A stretch of 38,934 nucleotides of DNA. It comes from Saccharothrix sp. NRRL B-16348 (GTDB lineage: Bacteria; Actinomycetota; Actinomycetes; Mycobacteriales; Pseudonocardiaceae). The stretch covers positions 1 to 38,934 of the forward strand of contig NZ_LGED01000266.1 of the NCBI RefSeq assembly GCF_001280085.1. The letters are read 5' to 3'. Shown piece by piece: positions 17,361 to 25,102 of the stretch. A program made the translations under genes and the position numbers. A model generated the notes under the pieces. It was not told where the DNA came from. It was given only the letters and a program-made list of their open reading frames with translations, and made no database searches. The first letter of the stretch is position 1. The number at the start of each line of letters is the position of its first letter.

Positions 17361-17381
17361 AATGTACTGGTCGGTCCAGTA
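17361..17381 (-). promoter_or_regulatory. TetR operator overlapping its promoter
   Basis: TACTGG-N5-CCAGTA forms a dyad at 17365-17381. The minus-strand -10-like TACATT (17366 to 17361) overlaps its edge, and the GTG lies 11 bases beyond. A bound TetR dimer would block RNA polymerase here. Confidence 0.6.
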
Positions 17382-17408
17382 TGGCCGCCGCGTCGAGGCC
17401 CGTGCGGG

Positions 17409-18281
17409 TCAGCCCTCGGTGCGGGACGCTTCCCGGAGCAGCACGCGCGCGTGCTCGCGGAATGCCTCGGTGGCGTGATGGGTCGCGTGCCGGGGCCAGA
17501 CCACCCGCACCGCCACGGGTTCGGCGTCGGTGATCGGCACGTAGCGCACGCCGGGGTGCGGGTGGCTGTGCGCGGTGGCCTCGGTGGTGACCCCGACGGC
17601 GTCACCGGTGGTGATCGCGGTGAGCCACTCGTCGGCGTTGGCGACGTCGAGCGCGTCGGGGCGGTGGTCGGCGGGCCACAGCTCGACGCTGGTGCTGGTG
17701 GCGGTGGCGCAGATCGCGATGGGTCGCTCGGTGAGGTCGCCCAGCCGGACCGCGAGGGCTCGCGCGAACGGGTGATCTTCGGACACGGCGGCCACGCGTG
17801 GTTCGAGGTAGAGGTCCGCGGACGCCAGCTCGCGGTCGGGTGTCGCCGGCGAGCGCACGAACGCCACGTCGATCTCGCCCCGCCGCAGCGCGCCCTCGGG
17901 GTCGTCCGGCCGCATCACCCGCAGTTCCTCGTCGGGCCGGGCACGCCGCCAACCACGCAGCAACGGCACCGTGTGCCTGCCGAGCGCGGCCCAGGCGAAC
18001 CCGACGCGCAGCGGACGCGGCCCGGCCTTCACCTCGGCCAGCGCGTCATCCACCTGGGTGAGGATGCGGTTGGCGTGCGCCAGCAGCCGCTCGCCCGCCT
18101 CGGTCAGGGCCAGGCTGCGGGTGGTGCGCTCGACCAGCCGGGCGCCGAGCCTGCTCTCCAGCTGCTCCAACGTGCGGGACAGCGCGGGCTGGCTGACGTG
18201 CAGGACGGTCGCGGCACCGGTGATCGTGCCCTCGTTGCCGATCGCCGCGAACGCCCGCAGGTGCCGCAACTCCACATTCAT
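17409..18281 (-). CDS. LysR family regulator
   Basis: 290 residues. The N-terminal winged helix-turn-helix is canonical (ELRHLRAFAAIGNEGTITGA; LHVSQPALSRTLEQLE). The effector domain follows from about residue 90 (LRVGFAWAALG). ATG at 18281 lies eight bases after a -10-like TATGCT (minus strand 18295 to 18290), so the mRNA looks leaderless. The neighbouring SDR gene is divergent, with only 70 bp between the starts, the standard arrangement in which a LysR protein controls the gene opposite and itself. Confidence 0.9.
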   Translation of the reverse strand: MNVELRHLRAFAAIGNEGTITGAATVLHVSQPALSRTLEQLESRLGARLVERTTRSLALTEAGERLLAHANRILTQVDDALAEVKAGPRPLRVGFAWAALGRHTVPLLRGWRRARPDEELRVMRPDDPEGALRRGEIDVAFVRSPATPDRELASADLYLEPRVAAVSEDHPFARALAVRLGDLTERPIAICATATSTSVELWPADHRPDALDVANADEWLTAITTGDAVGVTTEATAHSHPHPGVRYVPITDAEPVAVRVVWPRHATHHATEAFREHARVLLREASRTEG

Positions 18282-18289
18282 AACCGCAG

Positions 18290-18344
18290 AGCATAAGTGC
18301 TGCGCAATCGGCATTTCACGGACGGTGTGGATCGGCTCTAGCGT
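18290..18344. promoter_or_regulatory. Divergent leaderless promoters of LysR and SDR genes
   Basis: Leftward, TATGCT (18295 to 18290) sits eight bases before the LysR ATG. Rightward, TAGCGT (18339-18344) sits seven bases before the SDR ATG, with a weak -35 candidate TTCACG at 18315-18320. No room remains for a ribosome binding site on either side. The roughly 40 bp between them is where the LysR protein should bind. Confidence 0.5.
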
Positions 18345-18351
18345 GGTCGCC

Positions 18352-18948
18352 ATGAAGATTGTTCTCATCGGTGCCGGCGGCACGCTCGGCACGGCGGTCC
18401 ACACCACGCTCACCGGACGCGGCCACGAGGTCGTCACGGTCGGGCGTTCCAGCGGCGACCTGCGCCACGACTTCACCGACCCGGCGCAGATCACCGAGCT
18501 GTACGAGCGGGTCGGCCGGGTCGACGCGGTCGTGAGCGCGGCGGGCGACGTGCCGTGGAAGCCGGTCACCGAGATGACCGCGCAGGACTATCTGGACGCG
18601 TTCCGGGGGAAGGTGCTGAGCCAGCTCGAACTCGTCCGGCAGGGCGTCGGCCGGATCGCGGAACGGGGGTCGTTCACGCTGATCACCGGCGTGCTGGCGC
18701 GCGAGCCCGTGCCGACCGGCAGCGCGGCGTCCATGGCGAACGGCGCGGTGGAGGCGTTCGTGCGGGCGGCGGCGATCGAGATCGCGCCGCAGCGCGTCAA
18801 CGCCGTCAGCCCGACCGTGTTCACCGAGAGCCTCGACGCCTACGGCGACTTCTTCCCCGGCATGGAGGCCGTCGACCTGGCCAAGGTCGCCCGGGCCTAC
18901 GTGCGGTCGGTCGAAGGCGCGCAGACGGGTCAGGTCTACGCCCTGTAG
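18352..18948 (+). CDS. Short-chain dehydrogenase-like protein lacking the YxxxK motif
   Basis: 198 residues. The nucleotide-binding Gly motif is near the N terminus (VLIGAGGTLGTAV), and NAG is replaced by SAAG (residues 63-66). The Tyr-x-x-x-Lys catalytic motif is absent: its place is taken by GSAASMANGAVEAFV. The conserved NAVSPTVF stretch remains. This matches the Lin1944-like SDR subgroup as I remember it, which lacks the usual active-site residues and has no known function. It may be a redox sensor or have different chemistry. The leaderless start and position opposite a LysR gene suggest it is the main LysR target. Confidence 0.85.
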   Translation: MKIVLIGAGGTLGTAVHTTLTGRGHEVVTVGRSSGDLRHDFTDPAQITELYERVGRVDAVVSAAGDVPWKPVTEMTAQDYLDAFRGKVLSQLELVRQGVGRIAERGSFTLITGVLAREPVPTGSAASMANGAVEAFVRAAAIEIAPQRVNAVSPTVFTESLDAYGDFFPGMEAVDLAKVARAYVRSVEGAQTGQVYAL

Positions 18949-18979
18949 ACGAGTCCGGCGCGGCCCCGCGTGCGATCAT

Positions 18980-19285
18980 ATGTCCGAGATGACCGATCGT
19001 AGGATGCCTGAGGACGAGGCGGGAACCGCGCGTGCCGCGGCGGCGGAGGGTGAGTCGGTGCTCACGAAGAGCCCGAACCTCGGTGACGTCCGGGTGCGCG
19101 TGGAGAAGGTCCGGCCGCAGACGTACGTGGCCTACCGGTGGACGAGCGCGTTCCCCGGCGGGAAGACGCGCCTGCGTGTCGTGGAGAGCGGGTTCGCGGG
19201 GCTGAGCGGGCCCCGGCAGGTGCCCGACGCCGGCGGCTGGACCTCCGTGTTCGACGTGGTCGAGAAGCGCGTCGAAGAGGCATGA
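18980..19285 (+). pseudogene. N-terminally truncated SRPBCC (AHSA1-like) protein
   Basis: 101 residues. From about residue 40 it follows the second half of an AHSA1/START-type SRPBCC domain (VRVEKVRPQTYVAYRWT; LRVVESGFAGL; GWTSVFDVVEKRVEE). These proteins normally have 140-170 residues and begin with a strand and helix carrying a WxxWT-type motif. Here that part is replaced by a short Glu/Ala-rich stretch, and only 31 bp separate the ATG from the SDR stop, so the missing piece is not hidden upstream. It is followed by an ArsR gene, the usual partner of SRPBCC proteins. Either a remnant or a deliberately short form; I favour a remnant. Confidence 0.6.
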
Positions 19286-19306
19286 CGGAATGCGGGCACG
19301 GGAAGC

Positions 19307-19660
19307 GTGACAGACCAACGTCGTGATGTCACCAACGAGGTCGACAGCGTGCTCGCCGCGTTGGTCGACCCGACGCGGCGCGCGCTGCTCGACCTGCTCG
19401 CCGCGCACGGGGAGACCACCGCGACGAAGCTCGCCGAGCAGCTGCCCGTCTCACGGCAGGCGGTCGTCAAGCACCTCGCCGTCCTGGACGCCGCCGGGCT
19501 CGTGTCCGGCGGCCGGGTCGGGCGCGAGGTCCGCTACTCCGTGCGACCCGCGGGGCTGGACGTGACCGCGCGGTGGATGGCCTCGCTGGCCGCCGACTGG
19601 GACCGGCGGCTGGCGACCATCAAGCGCCTCGCCGAGGCGGCCGAGCGCGAGGCCCGTTAG
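19307..19660 (+). CDS. ArsR family regulator
   Basis: 117 residues, a winged helix-turn-helix of ArsR type (LAALVDPTRRALLDLLAAHG; TATKLAEQLPVSRQAVVKHL; VLDAAGLVSGGRVGREVRY). There is no CxC metal site, so it is not an arsenic sensor. It belongs to the group that accompanies SRPBCC/AHSA1 genes. GTG at 19307 is preceded by GGGAAG. It lies 21 bp after the truncated SRPBCC gene and probably shares its transcript; usually the regulator comes first. Confidence 0.88.
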   Translation: MTDQRRDVTNEVDSVLAALVDPTRRALLDLLAAHGETTATKLAEQLPVSRQAVVKHLAVLDAAGLVSGGRVGREVRYSVRPAGLDVTARWMASLAADWDRRLATIKRLAEAAEREAR

Positions 19661-19728
19661 CGCTGGTCAGGGCTGCTCCAGCCGTCGTCTCGGGCGCGTC
19701 GGTGGCGGGTGTGCCGGCGTTAGTCGCG

Positions 19729-20493
19729 CTAGTACACGACGTGCTTGCCGCCGTCGACGACGACCGCCTCGCCGGTGACCAGGTCCATCGCCAGGAGTCC
19801 CAGCACGGCCTGCGCCACGTGTGCGGGGTCCGCGGTGCGGTGCAGCGGCACGGTCCGCCGTTCGGCTTCCGCGCGTTCGGCGAACCCCGCCTCGCCGTGC
19901 AGCGACGTCTGCCAGCGGGTGGTCACGGTGCCCGGTGCGACGGCGTTGACCCGCACGTCCGGCGCGAGGGCCACGGCGAGGTTGCGGGTCAGCTGCAGCA
20001 GCGCCGCCTTGCTCACGCCGTACGCGATGGACGACCCGCCCGCCCGGTAGCCGGAGATGGACGCGACGTTGACCACCGCGCCACGGGCCGCGCGCAGGTC
20101 GTCGGCGAACGCGCGCGTGACGCGGAGCGGGCCGACCACGTTGACGTCGAGCACGTGGTGGACCACGTCGTCGGTGAGGGCGTCGAGGTCCGCGTGCGGC
20201 ACGGCGCGCGTCGTGCCCGCGTTGTTGACCAGCACGTCGACCCGGCCGAACCGGGCGCGCACCCTGTCGGCGGCCGAGCGCACCTGGCCGTCGTCGGCCA
20301 CGTCGACGCGTTCGGCCACCGCCTCGCACCCGGCCGCGGTCAGCTCGGCCACGGCGGACTCGGCGTCGGCGGTGGACCGCGAATAGGTCACCACGACGGC
20401 CCGGCAGCCCGATCGGGCCAGCGCCAGCGCGGTGGCCCGGCCGATCCCGGTGCCGCCGCCGGTCACCACGGCGACGGTGTCGCGCAGGTCCAC
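19729..20493 (-). CDS. SDR family oxidoreductase (operon gene 4)
   Basis: 254 residues, a classical short-chain dehydrogenase. It shows the cofactor motif TGGGTGIG (residues 11-18), NNAG (88-91), a catalytic Ser in VASISGYR, then YGVSK with Tyr and Lys, and the end motif TGEAVVVDGG. A loop (RSTADAESAV) after strand 2 suggests NADP preference. GTG at 20493 starts one base past the stop of the preceding dehydrogenase gene, with GGAGG seven bases upstream, so it is the last gene of the IclR-controlled operon. A likely role is oxidation or reduction of a sugar acid or polyol intermediate (inference). Confidence 0.9.
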   Translation of the reverse strand: MDLRDTVAVVTGGGTGIGRATALALARSGCRAVVVTYSRSTADAESAVAELTAAGCEAVAERVDVADDGQVRSAADRVRARFGRVDVLVNNAGTTRAVPHADLDALTDDVVHHVLDVNVVGPLRVTRAFADDLRAARGAVVNVASISGYRAGGSSIAYGVSKAALLQLTRNLAVALAPDVRVNAVAPGTVTTRWQTSLHGEAGFAERAEAERRTVPLHRTADPAHVAQAVLGLLAMDLVTGEAVVVDGGKHVVY

Positions 20494-20494
20494 G

Positions 20495-21847
20495 TCAGCT
20501 CCTCCCGATCCCGCGCAGGGTGGCGGCCACCCCGTCCCGGTCGATCCGGCGCACCGCGTCGGCCAGCAGCTCGCGGAACACGCGCGACTCGCGCAGCGGC
20601 AGCGGCAGGGTGAGCACCGGGAAGTCCTGCTGGTGCAGGAAACCGGCGACGGCCAGGCAGATCAGGCGCGGCTCGCCGCCCGCGACCAGCAGGTCGACCG
20701 CCGGGTCGAGCAGGCGCTGGGGCAGCTTGCGCAGCGCGTCGGCGGCGATCTGGTCCAGCCGGTGGATGATCCGCGGGTTGGCCAGCCGGGTCAGCAACGC
20801 CTCGACCTCCCGCTCGTCCGGGCACCGGCCGAACCGGCGCAGCGACGGTCCGGTCTCGCCGCGCAGCAGGCGTTCGGCGAAGCGCGCGAACTCGGGGCGG
20901 GCCAGGGCGTCGGCGGTGCTCGTGCAGCCGGCCAGCAGGCCGAGGTGGGCCAGCGCCGTGTGCGTGCCGTTGACCAGCCGCAGCTTCGCGGCCTGGTGCG
21001 GCGCGATGTCGGCCACCACCTCGGCGCCGACGCGGTCCCAGGCCGGACGCCCGGCGGCGAAGTCGTCCTCCACCACCCACCGGCGGTGCGGTTCGCCGAC
21101 CACCGCGGCGCGGTCCTCCAGGCCGAGGACGTCGGCCACGCGGGCGAAGTCGGCGTCCGTGGTCGCGGGCACGATCTGGTCCACCACGCTGGACGGGAAC
21201 CGCACGTGCTCATCGACCCACTCGGCGAGGTCGTCCTCGCCGCGGTGGGCGCAGAACTCGCGCACCAGGCGCGCGACCAGCGGGCCGTTGTCGGGCAGGT
21301 TGTCGCACGAGACGACGGTCAGCCCGGGGTGCCCGCGGTCGCGGCGGCGGCGCAGGCCGGCGACCACCTGCCCGACCGGGGTGCGCGGCGGCCCGCCCGC
21401 GAGGTCGGCCGCCACGTCCGGGTCGTCGGCGCGCAACCGCCCGGTGACCGGGTCGTGCCGGTAGCCGGCCTCGGTGACGGTCAGCGTGACCACCCGGGTG
21501 TCCGGTTCGGACAGCACGGTCGCCAGCCGCTCCGGCTGCTGCGCCGCCAGCAGCACCTCGCGCACGCTCCCGACCACGCGCAGCCGGTCGTCCGCGGCGC
21601 TCCGCTCGGTGACCGTGAACAGGTGGTCCTGCTCGACCAGCGCGTCGACCAGCCGCCCGTTGCGCTGCGCCACGGCGCAGATGCCCCACGGCCCGGGCTC
21701 GACCCGCATCGCCTCCTGGGTCAGCACCGCCTGGTGCGCCCGGTGGAACGCGCCGAGTCCGATGTGGACGATGCCGACCGGCGCGCTCGGCAGGTCGGCC
21801 GCCAGCCACCCGGGCAGCCGGGCCGCCGACAGGCGGGGCCGGGTCAC
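20495..21847 (-). CDS. Mannitol dehydrogenase/fructuronate reductase family protein (operon gene 3)
   Basis: 450 residues. The N-terminal NAD-binding start is diagnostic (GIVHIGLGAFHRAHQAV, about residues 25-41). The C-terminal domain carries the catalytic Lys-x4-Asn-x2-His motif (KLRLVNGTH). Known members interconvert D-mannitol/fructose, D-mannonate/fructuronate, altronate/tagaturonate or arabinitol/xylulose using NAD(H). The GTG at 21847 overlaps the stop of the transporter gene by four bases (GTGA), which fixes the start and implies translational coupling. The context of an Ldh2-type enzyme and an organic-acid symporter favours an acidic sugar over mannitol (inference). Confidence 0.9.
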   Translation of the reverse strand: MTRPRLSAARLPGWLAADLPSAPVGIVHIGLGAFHRAHQAVLTQEAMRVEPGPWGICAVAQRNGRLVDALVEQDHLFTVTERSAADDRLRVVGSVREVLLAAQQPERLATVLSEPDTRVVTLTVTEAGYRHDPVTGRLRADDPDVAADLAGGPPRTPVGQVVAGLRRRRDRGHPGLTVVSCDNLPDNGPLVARLVREFCAHRGEDDLAEWVDEHVRFPSSVVDQIVPATTDADFARVADVLGLEDRAAVVGEPHRRWVVEDDFAAGRPAWDRVGAEVVADIAPHQAAKLRLVNGTHTALAHLGLLAGCTSTADALARPEFARFAERLLRGETGPSLRRFGRCPDEREVEALLTRLANPRIIHRLDQIAADALRKLPQRLLDPAVDLLVAGGEPRLICLAVAGFLHQQDFPVLTLPLPLRESRVFRELLADAVRRIDRDGVAATLRGIGRS

Positions 21848-23199
21848 CTCGGCGCCACCCCCGCGGTGTCGGCGGCGGTGATGTCGACGTCCTTGCCCTC
21901 CGCGGACAGCAGGAACGCCACGAACGACACAACCGCCGTGCCGATCATCCACAGCGCCACCGGCCAGCCCTTCCCGCCCGCCTGCGCCACGAGCGCGGCG
22001 GCCACCAGCGGCGAGAAACCGGCCAGCGCCGCGCCGATCTCGCGGGACGCGGCGAACCCGGTGTAGCGGACGCGCGCGCCGAACAGCTCGGCGTAGAACG
22101 CGGGCTGCACCGCGATCATCGGCGCCAGGCCGAACGCCGTCGCCACCACCAGCGCCACCCAGATCAGCACCGGCTCGCGCGTGTCGAGCAGCAGGAAGAA
22201 CGGGAACGCGAACGCCGCCGTGAACACCACGCTGAACAGGTTGAGCGGTCGCCGCCCGATCCGGTCGGACAACGCGCCGTACACGGGTTGCAGCACGATC
22301 ACGACCACGCCGAACGCCACCACCCCGGTCAGCCCGACCCAGCGCGGCAGCGCCAGCGACTTGGTGATGTAGGCGAGGCTGTAGGTGGCGTAGATGTAGA
22401 CGATCGCGGTGTCGCAGATGTGCGCGCCGATGCCGATCAGGAAGTTGCGCGGGTACCGGCGCAGCGCGTCGAACACGGGCAGCTTCACCGTGGTCCGCTG
22501 CCGGGCCATGCGCTGGAACACCGGCGACTCGGCGACCCGCAGCCGCACGTACAGCGCGACCGCGATCAGCGCGAAGCTGAACAGGAAGGGGATGCGCCAC
22601 GCCCAGTCCAGCACGGTCTGCCGGGGCAGCGTCTCGACCAGCAGGAACACCAGCGTCCCCGACAGCAGGCCGAGCTGGACCCCGGTCTGCGCGAACGACG
22701 TGAAGAACCCGCGCCTGCGCGCCGGCGCGTGCTCGGCCAGCAGCGTGGACGCCCCGCCGAACTCCGCGCCCGCGCCGAGGCCCTGGCACATCCGCAGCAC
22801 GGTCAGCAGGATCGGCGCGGCGACGCCGATGGTGTCGTAGGTCGGCAGCAGGCCGATCAACCCGGTGGAGACGCCCATGACCAGGGTGGTGATCACCAGG
22901 GTCGAGCGGCGGCCGATCCGGTCGCCGAGGTGGCCGAACACGAACCCGCCCAGCGGCCGGACCGCGAAGCCCACGCCGAAGGTGGCGAACCCCACGATCA
23001 CGCCCGTCGCCGGGTCCTCGGTGACGAAGAACAGCTCGTTGAACACCAGCGTCACGGCGAAGCCGTAGATGAAGAAGTCGTACCACTCCAACGCGGTGCC
23101 CACGACGGACGCGCCGACGACGCGGCGCAGCTGCCCGCCGCCGGACGGTTCTTCGCGCACCGCGTCCTCGGCCGCGGTGCGGTCGGCGGCTCCGGTCAT
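21844..23199 (-). CDS. MFS transporter, metabolite:H+ symporter (MHS) family (operon gene 2)
   Basis: 451 residues with 12 predicted helices. The first helix has the MHS pattern (GTALEWYDFFIYGFA), and loop 2-3 has GHLGDRIGRRSTLV. Related proteins (ShiA, KgtP, ProP types) import organic acids and osmolytes with protons. ATG at 23199 has AAAGGAGG seven bases upstream. The TGA of the upstream Ldh2 gene overlaps this ATG by four bases (ATGA). It is most likely the uptake system for the substrate degraded by the three dehydrogenases around it. Confidence 0.92.
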   Translation of the reverse strand: MTGAADRTAAEDAVREEPSGGGQLRRVVGASVVGTALEWYDFFIYGFAVTLVFNELFFVTEDPATGVIVGFATFGVGFAVRPLGGFVFGHLGDRIGRRSTLVITTLVMGVSTGLIGLLPTYDTIGVAAPILLTVLRMCQGLGAGAEFGGASTLLAEHAPARRRGFFTSFAQTGVQLGLLSGTLVFLLVETLPRQTVLDWAWRIPFLFSFALIAVALYVRLRVAESPVFQRMARQRTTVKLPVFDALRRYPRNFLIGIGAHICDTAIVYIYATYSLAYITKSLALPRWVGLTGVVAFGVVVIVLQPVYGALSDRIGRRPLNLFSVVFTAAFAFPFFLLLDTREPVLIWVALVVATAFGLAPMIAVQPAFYAELFGARVRYTGFAASREIGAALAGFSPLVAAALVAQAGGKGWPVALWMIGTAVVSFVAFLLSAEGKDVDITAADTAGVAPR

Positions 23200-24215
23200 G
23201 TCGTTGCCTCCTTTGCCTTGAGCAGGCCGTGCAGTTCGCGCCAGGTCTCCTCGGTCATCGGGATGCCGTCGCGCGACCGGGCGCGGCGGGTGCGGGCCTC
23301 CGGCTCGCCCGGCACCAGCACCTCGCCGCTGCCCTTGGCGGGCGGGGTGCCGGCCAGCTCGCGGCAGAACAGCTCCGCCTGCTCGCGGAACCGCTCGACC
23401 GGGGTGAGCGAGCCGATGTCGACGGCCACCAGCACGGTGCCGAACCCGCCGCGGTAGCCGGGGAGGCTGCCGATGCCCATGCCGGTGAGCAGGCCGCCGA
23501 CCACCTCGATCAGCACGCTCAGGCCGTAGCCCTTGTGCCCGCCGAACGGCAGCAGCGCACCGCCCGCGTAGAAGTCGCCGGGGTCGGTGGTGGGTCGGCC
23601 GTCCGCGTCCAGCACCAGCCCCTCGGGCACGCGTTCGCCGCGGTCGCGGGCCACCGCCAGCTTGCCCTCGGCCACGCCGGACGTGGCCCAGTCGACCACG
23701 ATCGGCGGACGGTCCGCCGCACGGGGCGCGGCCCAGGCGAGCGGGTTGGTGCCCAGCCGCCGTTCCCGGCCGCCGTAGGGCGCGACCGTGGGGTCGGCGT
23801 TGCCGAACGCGAGCGCGACCAGGTCGTGCTCGGCCAGGAAGCCGACGTACTCGCCCAGCCTGCCGACGTGGTTGCAGTCCTGGATCACCGCGACGCCGCT
23901 GCCGTGCGTGCGGGTCAGGGCGCGCAGCTCGCGGGTCGCCACACCGGCGGCGACCCGGCCGAGCGCGCGGTTGCCGCGCACCACGACCGTGCCGGGTCGC
24001 GGGTGGTCGACGCCGGGGCGGGCGCGCGGGTCGATCCGGCCGTCGCGGATGCGCGCGACGTAGTCGACGAGCCGGCGCACGCCGTGCGAGTCGTGGCCGG
24101 TCAGGTTCGACTCCACCAGCGAGCCCGCGACCGCCTTCGCGTCCACCAGGTTCGTCCCGGCGTCGAGCAGGATGCGGACCGCGAGCTTCACGAGTTCGCT
24201 CGAGGTGACCTTCAT
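23196..24215 (-). CDS. Ldh2 family malate/lactate/diketogulonate dehydrogenase (operon gene 1)
   Basis: 339 residues. Family features: GHDSHGVRRLVDYV (residues about 39-52, with the catalytic His), a stretch of NHVGRLGEYV type, NPLAWAAPR, and GGHKGYGLSVLIEVVGGLLTG with conserved Lys and Gly. Known members reduce 2-oxoacids with NAD(P)H in an unusual, non-Rossmann fold; examples are malate dehydrogenases, ureidoglycolate dehydrogenase and 2,3-diketo-L-gulonate reductase (YiaK). ATG at 24215 was preferred to a GTG 51 bp upstream because the conserved part starts right after it. It heads the operon, and a double palindrome lies directly upstream. Confidence 0.9.
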   Translation of the reverse strand: MKVTSSELVKLAVRILLDAGTNLVDAKAVAGSLVESNLTGHDSHGVRRLVDYVARIRDGRIDPRARPGVDHPRPGTVVVRGNRALGRVAAGVATRELRALTRTHGSGVAVIQDCNHVGRLGEYVGFLAEHDLVALAFGNADPTVAPYGGRERRLGTNPLAWAAPRAADRPPIVVDWATSGVAEGKLAVARDRGERVPEGLVLDADGRPTTDPGDFYAGGALLPFGGHKGYGLSVLIEVVGGLLTGMGIGSLPGYRGGFGTVLVAVDIGSLTPVERFREQAELFCRELAGTPPAKGSGEVLVPGEPEARTRRARSRDGIPMTEETWRELHGLLKAKEATT

Positions 24216-24216
24216 G

Positions 24217-24244
24217 CGTTCCGCCTGACGGAACGTGGTTCCAT
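24217..24244. promoter_or_regulatory. Overlapping palindromes, probable IclR operator
   Basis: CGTTCCG-N5-CGGAACG (24217-24235) and GGAAC-GTG-GTTCC (24230-24242) share a GGAAC arm. The second resembles IclR-family sites, which commonly have the form TGGAA-spacer-TTCCA. It sits just before the operon's first ATG, and an IclR gene lies 65 bp further upstream on the same strand. Confidence 0.55.
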
Positions 24245-24308
24245 CGCCATGGCACCACCGTGACATGGCCGGACCCGCCTTGTGAAGCGGGTCACAGGGT
24301 GATTCGGT

Positions 24309-25055
24309 TCAGTCGGCGCCCAACGCGCGCGACACCTCGGCGGCGGCGCGCACGACGAGCTGCGGCAGGTCGCGCGGCGCGTCCGCGAGGTCGACCAGCG
24401 ACGCCGCCGACAGGCCGCCGACCACCTCGCCGGTGTGGTTGAGCACGGCCGCGCCGACCGCCCGCACGCCCGCCTCGTTCTCCTCGTGGTCCTCGGCGTA
24501 ACCGCGTTCGCGGACCGCGGCCAGCTCGGTGAGCAGGGCACGCACGTCGGTGATGGTGCGCTCGGTGCGGGCGGGCAGGCCCGTGCGCCGGGCCAGGGCC
24601 CGGACCTCGTCGTCAGGCAGGGCGGCCAGGATCGCCTTGCCGATGGACGTGCAGTGCAGGCGCAGGCTCATGCCCACGCGGGAGGCCAGGTGGTAGGGCC
24701 GCGCGCCCTCCACCTTCGCCACGTACACCGCCTCGTCGCCGGACAGCAGCGCGAAGTGGACCGTCCACCCGGTCCGCTCCTGCAGGTCGCGCAGCGTCGG
24801 CCGGACGTGCTCGGCGACGTCCAGGCGTTGGAGGAACCGGCCGGCGAGGCTGAGGATGCGCGGGCCGCCGAGGTAGCCGCCCCGCCCGTCGGCCCGCGCG
24901 AAACCGCGTCGGACGAGGGTCTGCAGGATCCGGTGCACGGTCGGCTTGGGCAGGCCGGAGGCGTCGGCGATGTCGGCGATGCGCGAGTGGTCGGCGAGCG
25001 CTTCCAGGACGCTCAGCGTCTTCTCGGCCGCGGACAGCGGTGCGTCGCCACTCAT
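24309..25055 (-). CDS. IclR family regulator
   Basis: 248 residues. The N-terminal winged helix is typical (AAEKTLSVLEALADHSRI; DIADASGLPKPTVHRILQTL). The C-terminal IclR effector domain contains LHCTSIGKAILAALP and GYAEDHEENEAGVRAVGAAVLN, which line the ligand pocket. ATG at 25055 lies six bases after a -10-like TACATT (minus strand 25067 to 25062), so the transcript looks leaderless. It precedes the dehydrogenase/transporter operon on the same strand, and the palindromes between them make it the likely substrate-responsive regulator. Confidence 0.92.
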   Translation of the reverse strand: MSGDAPLSAAEKTLSVLEALADHSRIADIADASGLPKPTVHRILQTLVRRGFARADGRGGYLGGPRILSLAGRFLQRLDVAEHVRPTLRDLQERTGWTVHFALLSGDEAVYVAKVEGARPYHLASRVGMSLRLHCTSIGKAILAALPDDEVRALARRTGLPARTERTITDVRALLTELAAVRERGYAEDHEENEAGVRAVGAAVLNHTGEVVGGLSAASLVDLADAPRDLPQLVVRAAAEVSRALGAD

Positions 25056-25102
25056 GGGCTCAATGTAGGCCAGGTTCGATCACCGCGACCGGTTCCGGCG
25101 CC

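Noticed and set aside
14782..17478. An 898-codon plus-strand frame spanning ohr, the AKR gene and TetR
   Set aside because: It crosses several real genes and a 28-bp palindromic terminator, with low-complexity translation.
23196..24258. Long minus-strand frame reading through from the Ldh2 gene region into the MFS gene
   Set aside because: Only the segment from ATG 23199 shows transporter helices; the upstream part is a shadow of the Ldh2 gene in another frame.
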